Both the position numbers and the translations under genes were made by a program. Source: a bacterium (GTDB lineage Bacteria > Vulcanimicrobiota > Vulcanimicrobiia > Vulcanimicrobiales > Vulcanimicrobiaceae). From it: a DNA stretch of 6,787 nucleotides. Positions 1 through 5,775 of this stretch are shown piece after piece. The notes under the pieces were generated by a model. That model did not search any database. It was given only the letters and a program-made list of their open reading frames with translations, and had not been told where the DNA came from. Location: positions 1 through 6,787 of the forward strand of contig JAKBCP010000045.1 in NCBI GenBank assembly GCA_021807645.1, in the 5' to 3' direction. Position 1 is the stretch's first letter. Each line of letters starts with the position of its first letter.

Positions 1-186
1 CGGCATATTGTTCGCACGCGCCTTCTCCATCGCCATCTTCAGGCGATAATTGGCCTCGGGATCGGGGGAGCCCCCGCGCACCGCAAGGATGATCTCCTTG
101 CTGAGCTTCGTAAAGAGCGCGCCCCGCTGTGCATCGACCTTACCTTTTCGAAGGCGGATGTTATGCCATTTGCTATGACCGGACAT
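1..186 (-). CDS. yebC: YebC/TACO1/PmpR family protein, N-terminal 62 residues (3' end outside window)
   Basis: The visible N-terminus begins [20 protein letters not shown] and continues with a [11 protein letters not shown] segment, a DPEANYRLK segment and ends KARANNMP. This is the family's highly conserved opening (usual form MAGHSKW, then KxxxDxKRGKxFTKLxREI, then DPxxNxxLRxAIxKAxxxNMP). Full-length members are about 240-250 residues, so roughly three quarters of the gene lies beyond position 1. The family was first described as DNA-binding regulators (PmpR); more recent work on bacterial YebC and mitochondrial TACO1 points to ribosome binding and relief of translational stalling. The ATG at 184-186 is chosen because it gives the canonical N-terminus. 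An in-frame ATG at 214-216 would add ten residues ([10 protein letters not shown]) that the family lacks. No strong Shine-Dalgarno sequence is seen before either start. yebC often precedes ruvC, which would lie outside this window. The family assignment is secure; the exact biological role is not shown by the sequence. Confidence 0.95.
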   Translation of the reverse strand, partial: MSGHSKWHNIRLRKGKVDAQRGALFTKLSKEIILAVRGGSPDPEANYRLKMAMEKARANNMP

Positions 187-222
187 ACCTGAAGGGTTCG
201 TCCGCCCTCCGCGCATTTCCGT

Positions 223-252
223 CTAGCGGCCGCTTTTTTCCCCGACCGCTAG
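223..252. repeat. 7-bp inverted repeat in the GT-C/yebC gap
   Basis: CTAGCGG at 223-229 is matched by CCGCTAG at 246-252, with a 16-base loop that includes a run of six A (minus strand). The right arm contains the TAG stop codon of the GT-C gene. In the minus-strand transcript it could form a hairpin right at the end of that gene, but no U-tract follows, so it is not a standard intrinsic terminator. The left arm also overlaps the 10-bp palindrome AGCGGCCGCT at 225-234. It could be an RNA-stabilising or processing hairpin, a protein site, or chance. The rest of the 62-base gap shows no convincing -35/-10 pair. Confidence 0.35.
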
Positions 253-3200
253 CCCGGACCGATGATCCATTTCGAGAACCACATGCGTTCGTGCCATTGA
301 TTCCAGGTGATCGGCGTCGCCGAGAGGATCGGGAAGAAGTAGACGAACCCGGCGATCACGAGCAAGACGTAAGCGCCGACGAGGCCGCGCGCGATGAACT
401 TCTTGCTCTCCTCTTGTCGATCTCCCCATTGCCAGAGCCGCTGCAAAACGATGGCGTTACAAATACAGACCAATGGGATGTCGACGTAATAATGATATTC
501 AAAGGCGATGCGCGGCGAGAGCGACCACGGCAACCATTGCAACAGGTAGTCGAGCACTAAGAGCGCGTAGCCTTTATGTCGCTCTCGCCAGGCGAGCACG
601 CCGACGATAGGAATCGCCAACAACCCAAACCAGAGAATGAACGGGTTGGGCATCGAGGTAATTTCGCGGACGCAGCAACCGTTCGGATCGGCCGGGTTTC
701 TCCGCAAATCTTTGTAGTAATAGGCGACCGGAACCATATCGAGCGGCCACTCCCAATACTTCGAAGAGTAGGGATGCGTCGCTTTGAGGTGGTCGTGGTA
801 TTCAAACATCGTGTACTGTCGATAGACGACGTCGTTGAAGTTATGAATTTCGTTGACCGATTTCGCATTCCGCGCGATGTCGGGGACCCACGCCAACATG
901 TAGACGGTCATGCTAATAAAGACGATGGAGAGCAGCGCGACGTCGAGACGGAAGCCGCGCGGGTTCCCCCAAAGCGCGATCTTCTTCTTCCAGAAACGTT
1001 GCGAGGCGACGAGAATCAACACGAGCCAACTCACGCCGAAGCCCATCACGCCGTACCATTTACTGGCGATCAGGCACCCCAGTGCAACGGTAAAGGCGAT
1101 CAGCCAGAGCCCTGCGTGGCGCCCCTCCTCACGTTCTCCGGCATCGCTCTCGATACAATTATCGCGATAGGTGACCGCACCTTCAGGTGACTCGTACCGC
1201 ACGCTGCCGTCGCGGCGATATTCGAACGTAACGCCCGGTTCGAGCGCGGCGACGAGATTACCGTTCCGTACCGTCGTCATCGAGCCGCGCACCGGCGTCT
1301 TGCTGCCCGGCTCGATGCGACCGCCGTCGAACGTCGAGACGCGAACGCCATCGGGGCCGATCAGCGCAAAAGATCCATCCGGGAAACTACGCTCGCGAAG
1401 GCCGTCGCCAAAGATCCTCGGAAGCACCATCAGGCGTCCGATCAGGTAGAGCCCGACTGCAACGTAGAGCGATATCAGCACCTCCGCGACGATCGTGACG
1501 GTTGGGTTCGCCATCGGGTTGAGCTTCGTGAAGACCACGCCGTACAACAACCCAAAGAGCGAACCGATCGCCAGCGAGATCGCAATCGTCGTCGGGTAGC
1601 TCCACCACGGAAGATCGACGTGCCGCCGTTCGTTGACTTGAGAGGCGATCCAGAAGCGATAAAACGCGTAGACCGCTGCGACGGAAAAGACGATGACGAT
1701 TCCTTCGGGCGTGGCGATACGCGACTGCACGTAGTGCATACCGTCGAAGAGAAAGAGCGTGGTGGCGATCGTTGCGAAGAGCGTCGAACGGGTAACGCGA
1801 CGCGCGAATGCATAGACGATCGGAATGACCAACGCTCCGAAAAGCACGTCCACAAAGCGCCAACCGTGTGCGTTATCCCCGCGCGGAAGGCCGCCGAAGA
1901 GCCACGTCGATGCGGTAATAAGCAGCTTCGTCAGCGGCGGATGCGTGTTTTCGTAGATGCGAACGTTGCGCAGATACTCTTCGGCCGCCCGAGCGAAGTA
2001 TATCTCGTCGAAGATTTTCTCGCCGGGCTTCCAATAATTGACGAACGACAGCAGGAAACTTGCGACCGTTAATGCAGCCGAGATGAGATAGTCGAGCGGC
2101 CATGCCAGTGCGGCTAAGCCGTTACGCGGCGCGAACCACTTGCGCGGGCCCTGACCGAACCATATTTTGATCGCCTCGACCGAAGGATCGGCATCGCGTT
2201 TTCCGGGTTCGCTCTCACCTGCAATCGAGAGAAAACCGTAACTGAGAGCAAAGAACGTCAGCACTGCGATGAGCGAGAGCGGGTGCGTGACCGTCGGCCA
2301 GAGATTCATGGCGTTGACGCCGGCGGTATGATTCGTAACGACGGTCAGGTAGGCATACGCGTACTTCAGGTTCACGAAGAGCACGATCGATAGGACGATC
2401 GCGCCCCAAATATATCGTCGGGCGACGCCGATTGCGGCGATACAAAAGAGCACGCCGTCGAAGCTATAGCGTTCGTGCATCCGCGTTGCGAGCATATAAA
2501 ACGCGAGCAACGCGATCGCCGCACCCTCCAAAAGCGCGCCTTCGCTGCGTTCTTGAAGGTAGCGCCAGGTCGCCAGCGCCGTTGCGGCAACGACGAGACC
2601 GATGCCCCACATCGCTTGCGGAATTCCGAAGATCGTCGCTGAATCGGACTGCCAGAACGGCGCGGTGATCGTCCACAGATTCATCGCATTGGCGGAATTG
2701 ACCGGGTAGACGCTCGCACCGAATTGATAGCGTTCGTAGAGCCACGTGAAGACCGATAGCGGATCGAACGCCGGATGGAACGGAAGCGCGACCAACCACG
2801 CCAGGCCGAGCCCGGCGAGCACGCCGACGCCTGCGGCGCGAAGCCCCGCCGCGCGCCGCGGCGTTCCGACGAAAGCATACGCGACCAGCAGCGGCGCAAG
2901 CACGGCGGCCTGCGGCTTCACCAAAAGCGAGAACGAGAACGCTGTCCACGCCAGTAGCGACCAGCGCATCGTACCGCTCTCGTCGTCGCCGCTGCGAAGG
3001 ATTGCATAGATCGCCAGCAGCGCAAAGAACGCGGCAACGGCATCCACCTGCCCCCAAATCGCGGAGATAAAAATCGTCGCCGGATTGAGTAGGTAGAGCG
3101 CGGCGGCGAGCAAGCCGAATGCCTTCCCGGCAAAGCGCAACACGAGCGCGTAGAGCAACGCGCCGATGGCGAGGTCGGCAAGGATGCCGGGCACCTTCAC

Positions 3201-3509
3201 CAGTAGGTCGAGCGTCGCATAATTCAGATCGTGCGCGGCGAAGAGATGCTGCCAAATCACGCCGATGACGCGCAAAACATAGAAATAGCCGGGCGGATAA
3301 TCGGCAAACCCCGCCGTTCCGTAGAACTGCGAGAGCGGATGCGAGGCAAGGGTGATCGCCCACGAAGCAAAAGCGGCGATATCGTTCGAGAAGCCGTTCT
3401 CGCGGATAAACAGAAGGCGGATCGCGAGCCCAAGTGCGAGCAAGATATAGAGTAGCGGTCGAGCGATGGACTCGATCCGATCGCGGAGTGCTGAAGGACG
3501 GGTAATCAC
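249..3509 (-). CDS. Tandem GT-C glycosyltransferase: Gpi18-like module fused to a PMT (GT39)-like module
   Basis: This is a 1086-residue polytopic membrane protein with roughly two dozen hydrophobic segments by eye. Residues 1-430 look like a Gpi18-related (COG5542-type) GT-C enzyme: SND at 41-43 in the first outer loop, DYPPGY at 70-75, LNPATIFISAIWGQVDA at 141-157 and TRMHERYSF at 342-350. Residues 431-470 form a hydrophilic linker. Residues 471-1086 look like a protein O-mannosyltransferase-type, polyprenyl-phosphate-sugar-dependent enzyme (GT39): FDEIYFARAAEEYL at 500-513, with the acidic pair D501/E502 expected in the outer loop, HPPLTK at 523-528, QSRIATPEG at 595-603, SKWYG at 816-820, HPYSSKYWEWPL at 912-923, PNPFILW at 954-960 and a C-terminal four-helix block. 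Such enzymes take a sugar from a lipid-phosphate donor and add it to a protein or lipid outside the cytoplasm; donor and acceptor here are unknown. Residues about 635-800 are an insertion (separate entry). The start is GTG, since an in-frame TAG lies seven codons upstream. It begins 18 bases after the prenyl synthase, so it is probably in the same operon. Confidence 0.9.
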   Translation of the reverse strand: MITRPSALRDRIESIARPLLYILLALGLAIRLLFIRENGFSNDIAAFASWAITLASHPLSQFYGTAGFADYPPGYFYVLRVIGVIWQHLFAAHDLNYATLDLLVKVPGILADLAIGALLYALVLRFAGKAFGLLAAALYLLNPATIFISAIWGQVDAVAAFFALLAIYAILRSGDDESGTMRWSLLAWTAFSFSLLVKPQAAVLAPLLVAYAFVGTPRRAAGLRAAGVGVLAGLGLAWLVALPFHPAFDPLSVFTWLYERYQFGASVYPVNSANAMNLWTITAPFWQSDSATIFGIPQAMWGIGLVVAATALATWRYLQERSEGALLEGAAIALLAFYMLATRMHERYSFDGVLFCIAAIGVARRYIWGAIVLSIVLFVNLKYAYAYLTVVTNHTAGVNAMNLWPTVTHPLSLIAVLTFFALSYGFLSIAGESEPGKRDADPSVEAIKIWFGQGPRKWFAPRNGLAALAWPLDYLISAALTVASFLLSFVNYWKPGEKIFDEIYFARAAEEYLRNVRIYENTHPPLTKLLITASTWLFGGLPRGDNAHGWRFVDVLFGALVIPIVYAFARRVTRSTLFATIATTLFLFDGMHYVQSRIATPEGIVIVFSVAAVYAFYRFWIASQVNERRHVDLPWWSYPTTIAISLAIGSLFGLLYGVVFTKLNPMANPTVTIVAEVLISLYVAVGLYLIGRLMVLPRIFGDGLRERSFPDGSFALIGPDGVRVSTFDGGRIEPGSKTPVRGSMTTVRNGNLVAALEPGVTFEYRRDGSVRYESPEGAVTYRDNCIESDAGEREEGRHAGLWLIAFTVALGCLIASKWYGVMGFGVSWLVLILVASQRFWKKKIALWGNPRGFRLDVALLSIVFISMTVYMLAWVPDIARNAKSVNEIHNFNDVVYRQYTMFEYHDHLKATHPYSSKYWEWPLDMVPVAYYYKDLRRNPADPNGCCVREITSMPNPFILWFGLLAIPIVGVLAWRERHKGYALLVLDYLLQWLPWSLSPRIAFEYHYYVDIPLVCICNAIVLQRLWQWGDRQEESKKFIARGLVGAYVLLVIAGFVYFFPILSATPITWNQWHERMWFSKWIIGPG
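1110..1607 (-). other. Insertion in the PMT module: two extra helices plus a DG-turn-rich soluble domain
   Basis: This encodes residues about 635-800 of the GT-C fusion. In ordinary PMT proteins the helix after the QSR motif (here 603-620) is followed after a short loop by the helix leading into the KWxG motif (here 801-817). Here two added hydrophobic segments (about 641-663 and 672-696) and about 100 polar residues intervene. The polar part has repeated turns, PDG at 710-712 and 719-721, DGG at 728-730, RDG at 766-768 and PEG at 775-777, often 8-9 residues apart and flanked by alternating hydrophobic residues, which suggests a small beta-sheet domain. If the PMT topology holds, two extra helices return the chain to the cytoplasm, so this domain would be cytoplasmic (inference). 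I do not recognise it as a named domain. Confidence 0.6.
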
Positions 3510-3520
3510 GCGGTCGATGA

Positions 3521-3529
3521 TCCTTTCCT
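3521..3529 (-). promoter_or_regulatory. Ribosome binding site of the GT-C gene
   Basis: AGGAAAGGA reads on the minus strand 11 bases before the GTG at 3509 and overlaps the TAG stop of the prenyl synthase. The spacing is a little long, but an in-frame stop lies just upstream and no closer start exists, so this site supports the GTG start. Confidence 0.55.
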
Positions 3530-4508
3530 AGTGAAGAGACTCGGCGGCGAACCGATAGAGATCGTTATCGCCGAAACGTTGGAGTATGTCGAGGCGTTGA
3601 GCGATGGCACGCTCGCATGCCGGCCGGGCAGCGAGTTCGTCCAGGGCGTTCCGAACCGCTTCTACCTCATCCCTGTCGAGGCTGCGGCCGCTTGCATACA
3701 TCGTTGCGACGGTGCTGCGCGCCGGGCTCTCGGGTCGCGAGAGCGCCCAGACGATCGGGAAACTCCACTTGCGCCGCGCGAGATCCCCGGCGACGCGTTT
3801 TCCGGTCACCGCCTCATCGCCCCAGATGCCGAGAATATCGTCGCGGATCTGAAACGCCATGCCGTATTCCCGCCCGAAGGTGCGCGCGCGCTCGATCGTC
3901 GTCGCGTCGGCTTCGGCGCAGATCGCTCCGAGCGCAGATGCCGCGCCGAAGAGCGCCGAGGTCTTGCCGGCGATCATCTCCAGATATTCGTCAAACGCAA
4001 CGGCGGGACGCGATTCGAACGCGAGATCGAGCGCCTGCCCGTTGCACATCTCGCGATGCGCCTCATGCAAAACGCGCACCGCATCGAGCGCGCGCGCAGC
4101 ACCGAGCTCCTTCTCGCTCCGCGCGAGGGAGAGAAAGCTGATCGCGCACATCGCATCACCGGCGTTGATCGCCTGCGCGATCCCGTAGCGGGCCCACAGG
4201 GTCGGGCGGCCGTGACGGAGCTCGTCGCGATCTTCGATATCGTCGTGAACCAACGAGTAGTTATGAAGAATCTCGATCGCAACCGCGGCATCGAGCATGC
4301 GTTCGAGATCGGCGCCGAGTTGGAATGCGAATCGGAAGAGCAATTGCGGGCGCAGCCGCTTCCCCCGACGTGCCGGCCCGAATTCACCAAAACCAAAGTG
4401 ATAATCGATCGCTTCACGCAACAGCACGCAGGAATGATGCTCTCCGATCCGCTCCGGGAGCCGCCGTTCGAAGGCGGCGAGCGCCTGCTCGAGCATCGTC
4501 GCGCTCAT
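3528..4508 (-). CDS. Polyprenyl diphosphate synthase (trans-isoprenyl diphosphate synthase, FPP/GGPP type)
   Basis: This 326-residue protein condenses isopentenyl diphosphate with an allylic diphosphate in the cytoplasm to make a longer prenyl chain. Visible family signatures are GKRLRP at 49-54, the first aspartate-rich motif HDDIED at 88-93 (D89, D90, D93) followed by LRHGRPTLW, GQALDL at 157-162, GKT at 181-183, and the second aspartate motif FQIRDDILGIWGD at 219-231. In that second motif the last Asp of DDxxD is Gly (G227), a variant I associate with some bacterial clades. Tyr84, five residues before the first motif, together with the lack of a two-residue insertion in that motif, is reminiscent of short-chain (about C20) enzymes, but product length is only inferred. 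The ATG at 4506-4508 overlaps the acyltransferase stop as ATGA and has GGAGG just upstream. The open frame extends much further upstream, but that part is antiparallel shadow over plsC and cmk. Its place before a lipid-carrier-dependent GT-C gene fits a role in isoprenoid or carrier-lipid supply. Confidence 0.93.
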   Translation of the reverse strand: MSATMLEQALAAFERRLPERIGEHHSCVLLREAIDYHFGFGEFGPARRGKRLRPQLLFRFAFQLGADLERMLDAAVAIEILHNYSLVHDDIEDRDELRHGRPTLWARYGIAQAINAGDAMCAISFLSLARSEKELGAARALDAVRVLHEAHREMCNGQALDLAFESRPAVAFDEYLEMIAGKTSALFGAASALGAICAEADATTIERARTFGREYGMAFQIRDDILGIWGDEAVTGKRVAGDLARRKWSFPIVWALSRPESPARSTVATMYASGRSLDRDEVEAVRNALDELAARPACERAIAQRLDILQRFGDNDLYRFAAESLH

Positions 4509-5092
4509 GCAGCCTCCGCGCGCAGGGCGCGAATCGCCGCCATGACGCGTTGCGCGAACGGCTCGATCTCCGAGCGCGCGAGCCCGTTTTCGCATGCGTC
4601 GCGGATCGGTTCGCCGTAGACGACGGTAACGGGCGCAAAACTCCGCGCCCGATCCGTGCCGACGATACAGGCGGGAACAACCGGCGCGCGTCCGAGCGAC
4701 GCAAGCATCGAGACGCCGGATTGGATCGGTGCCTCGCCGGTGAGATTTCTCGTTCCCTCGGGAAAGATCGCAAGAGCCTTCCCTTCGCGCAACACCTCGA
4801 CCGAGCGGCGAATCGCGCTCATCGGATTTCCGCCCCGATCGACCGGATACGCACCGACCGCAGCGATCGCCGCGCCGAGAATGGGAACCGAGAACAGCTC
4901 GCGTTTTGCCATGTAATGAAGCATGCGCGGAAGATAGAGTCCCAGCGCCGGAGGGTCGAGATAGGAGATGTGATTCGCCGCGACGATGAGCGGCCCGTGG
5001 AGCGGAACGCGCTCGACGCCGATCGCTCGCACCCGCCACGGAAGCAGCGCGAGCCGACAGACCGCGCGACCGAATCGATAGAAGCGCGTCAT
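4505..5092 (-). CDS. plsC: PlsC-like 1-acyl-sn-glycerol-3-phosphate acyltransferase
   Basis: This 195-residue membrane-associated acyltransferase would convert lysophosphatidic acid plus an acyl donor to phosphatidic acid, the general precursor of phospholipids. All four PlsC blocks are present: NHISYLD at 40-46 (catalytic HxxxxD, H41 and D46), GAYPVDRGG at 80-88 (R86), FPEGTR at 110-115 and VPACIVG at 139-145. It is slightly short for the family, having only a brief hydrophobic segment before block I (about residues 8-19). The ATG at 5090-5092 overlaps the cmk stop as ATGA, and no clear Shine-Dalgarno sequence precedes it, so translation is probably coupled to cmk. A cmk-plsC pair is a familiar bacterial arrangement. 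The same fold also acylates other lipids, for example in ornithine-lipid and glycosyl-carotenoid pathways, so a terpenoid or glycolipid acceptor cannot be excluded given the neighbouring GT2 and prenyl synthase genes. The family is certain; the substrate is likely but not proven. Confidence 0.93.
   Translation of the reverse strand: MTRFYRFGRAVCRLALLPWRVRAIGVERVPLHGPLIVAANHISYLDPPALGLYLPRMLHYMAKRELFSVPILGAAIAAVGAYPVDRGGNPMSAIRRSVEVLREGKALAIFPEGTRNLTGEAPIQSGVSMLASLGRAPVVPACIVGTDRARSFAPVTVVYGEPIRDACENGLARSEIEPFAQRVMAAIRALRAEAA
4513..4517 (-). promoter_or_regulatory. Ribosome binding site of the prenyl synthase
   Basis: GGAGG lies on the minus strand four bases before the ATG at 4508, inside the end of plsC. 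The spacing is short but it is the best such match near this start, and it favours the first Met over the in-frame ATG at 4494-4496, which would be 16 bases away. Confidence 0.6.
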
Positions 5093-5775
5093 GCAGCGGC
5101 GCTCGCAAGCGCGGCGATCTTCGAAACGACGTCGTCGATCCCGAGATCGCTCGAATCGATAACGTGTGCGTCGGGCGGGATCTGCAACGGCGAATTCGCC
5201 CGCGACTCATCGAGCCGGTCGCGCTCTTCTAACTCGGTATAGAGAGCGTGCGCGTCGATCGCCGTTCCGGAGCGAGCAAATTGCTCGCGCCGCCGCTGAA
5301 CGCGCGCGCCGATGCTCGCGGTCAGAAAGACCTTGACCTGAGCGTCGGGCAGAACGACCGTACCGATATCTCGCCCGGCCATGATCACCGGGCCGAGCTC
5401 GGCGATGCGGCGCTGCTTGGCAACCATACGCTCGCGAATTTTCGGATGCGCTGCGATGGTCGAGACGACGACACTGGCAGCGTTTGCTTGCAGATCGGCT
5501 TCAGCGAGCGCCTCGCCGCCGGCGAGCACCGTGAAGCCCATCGGCGAACGCGGATCGAGACGGACATCGATGGGGCGCACCTCGAGCAACCGCAAAAGCG
5601 CCGGCTCGTTATCGGCATCGACCCGCTCGCGCAGGGAGAGCACGGCGAGCGCGCGGTACATCGCGCCGGTATCGAGGTAAAGCAGTGAAAGGCGATCGGC
5701 AAGGCGACGGGCGACCGTCGTTTTGCCGGAGCCTGCGGGCCCGTCGATGGCGATCTGGAGGTGGGGAGGAGTCAC
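5089..5775 (-). CDS. cmk: Cytidylate kinase (CMP/dCMP kinase)
   Basis: This 228-residue cytosolic enzyme phosphorylates CMP and dCMP with ATP, recycling CMP released by phospholipid synthesis and feeding CTP/dCTP pools. The sequence shows the P-loop GPAGSGKTT at 12-20, DTGAMYR at 35-41 (R41), a CMP-binding stretch with S105 and R114 at the spacing of the E. coli serine/arginine pair, GRDIGTVVLPDA at 134-145, and the lid residues R185, D189 and R192 within RDRLDESR. Length matches the usual 220-230. The residue before GRD is Ala (MAGRD) where many homologues have Asp. The GTG at 5773-5775 is chosen because it overlaps the upstream stop as GTGA and puts the P-loop about ten residues in; the open frame runs further upstream only as a shadow of the glycosyltransferase gene. 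There is no Shine-Dalgarno sequence before it, and a GC-rich hairpin sits just ahead, which suggests translation depends on the upstream gene. Confidence 0.95.
   Translation of the reverse strand: MTPPHLQIAIDGPAGSGKTTVARRLADRLSLLYLDTGAMYRALAVLSLRERVDADNEPALLRLLEVRPIDVRLDPRSPMGFTVLAGGEALAEADLQANAASVVVSTIAAHPKIRERMVAKQRRIAELGPVIMAGRDIGTVVLPDAQVKVFLTASIGARVQRRREQFARSGTAIDAHALYTELEERDRLDESRANSPLQIPPDAHVIDSSDLGIDDVVSKIAALASAAA

Noticed and set aside
225..240. Possible plus-strand intrinsic terminator (palindrome followed by six T)
   Set aside because: The palindrome AGCGGCCGCT has no loop, and there is no plus-strand gene for it to terminate.
576..1190. Plus-strand open frame (204 codons) opposite the GT-C C-terminus
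   Set aside because: It lies over conserved PMT motifs on the minus strand, and its translation has no recognisable domain.
2100..2222. Possibility that the GT-C fusion is an artefact of a lost stop codon or frameshift
   Set aside because: The frame is continuous with consistent codon use and a plausible polar linker, and there is no start codon with a ribosome site at the module boundary. It cannot be fully excluded without homologues.
2464..3363. Minus-strand open frame (299 codons) in another frame of the GT-C gene
   Set aside because: It is Arg-rich and lacks membrane segments, while the overlapping frame gives a coherent Gpi18-like membrane protein.
3531..4619. Long plus-strand open frame (362 codons) opposite the prenyl synthase
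   Set aside because: Its product is Arg/Glu-rich with no recognisable motif, and the minus strand here encodes an unmistakable prenyl synthase with both aspartate motifs. It is an antisense shadow typical of GC-rich DNA.
4509..5210. N-terminal extension of the prenyl synthase frame (would make 560 residues)
   Set aside because: The extra part is Arg/Ser-rich, overlaps plsC fully and matches nothing; the ATG at 4508 with GGAGG and an ATGA overlap is a far better start.
4325..5242. Plus-strand open frame (305 codons) opposite plsC and cmk
   Set aside because: Low-complexity, Arg/Ala/Asp-rich translation crossing two well-supported minus-strand genes; no family features.
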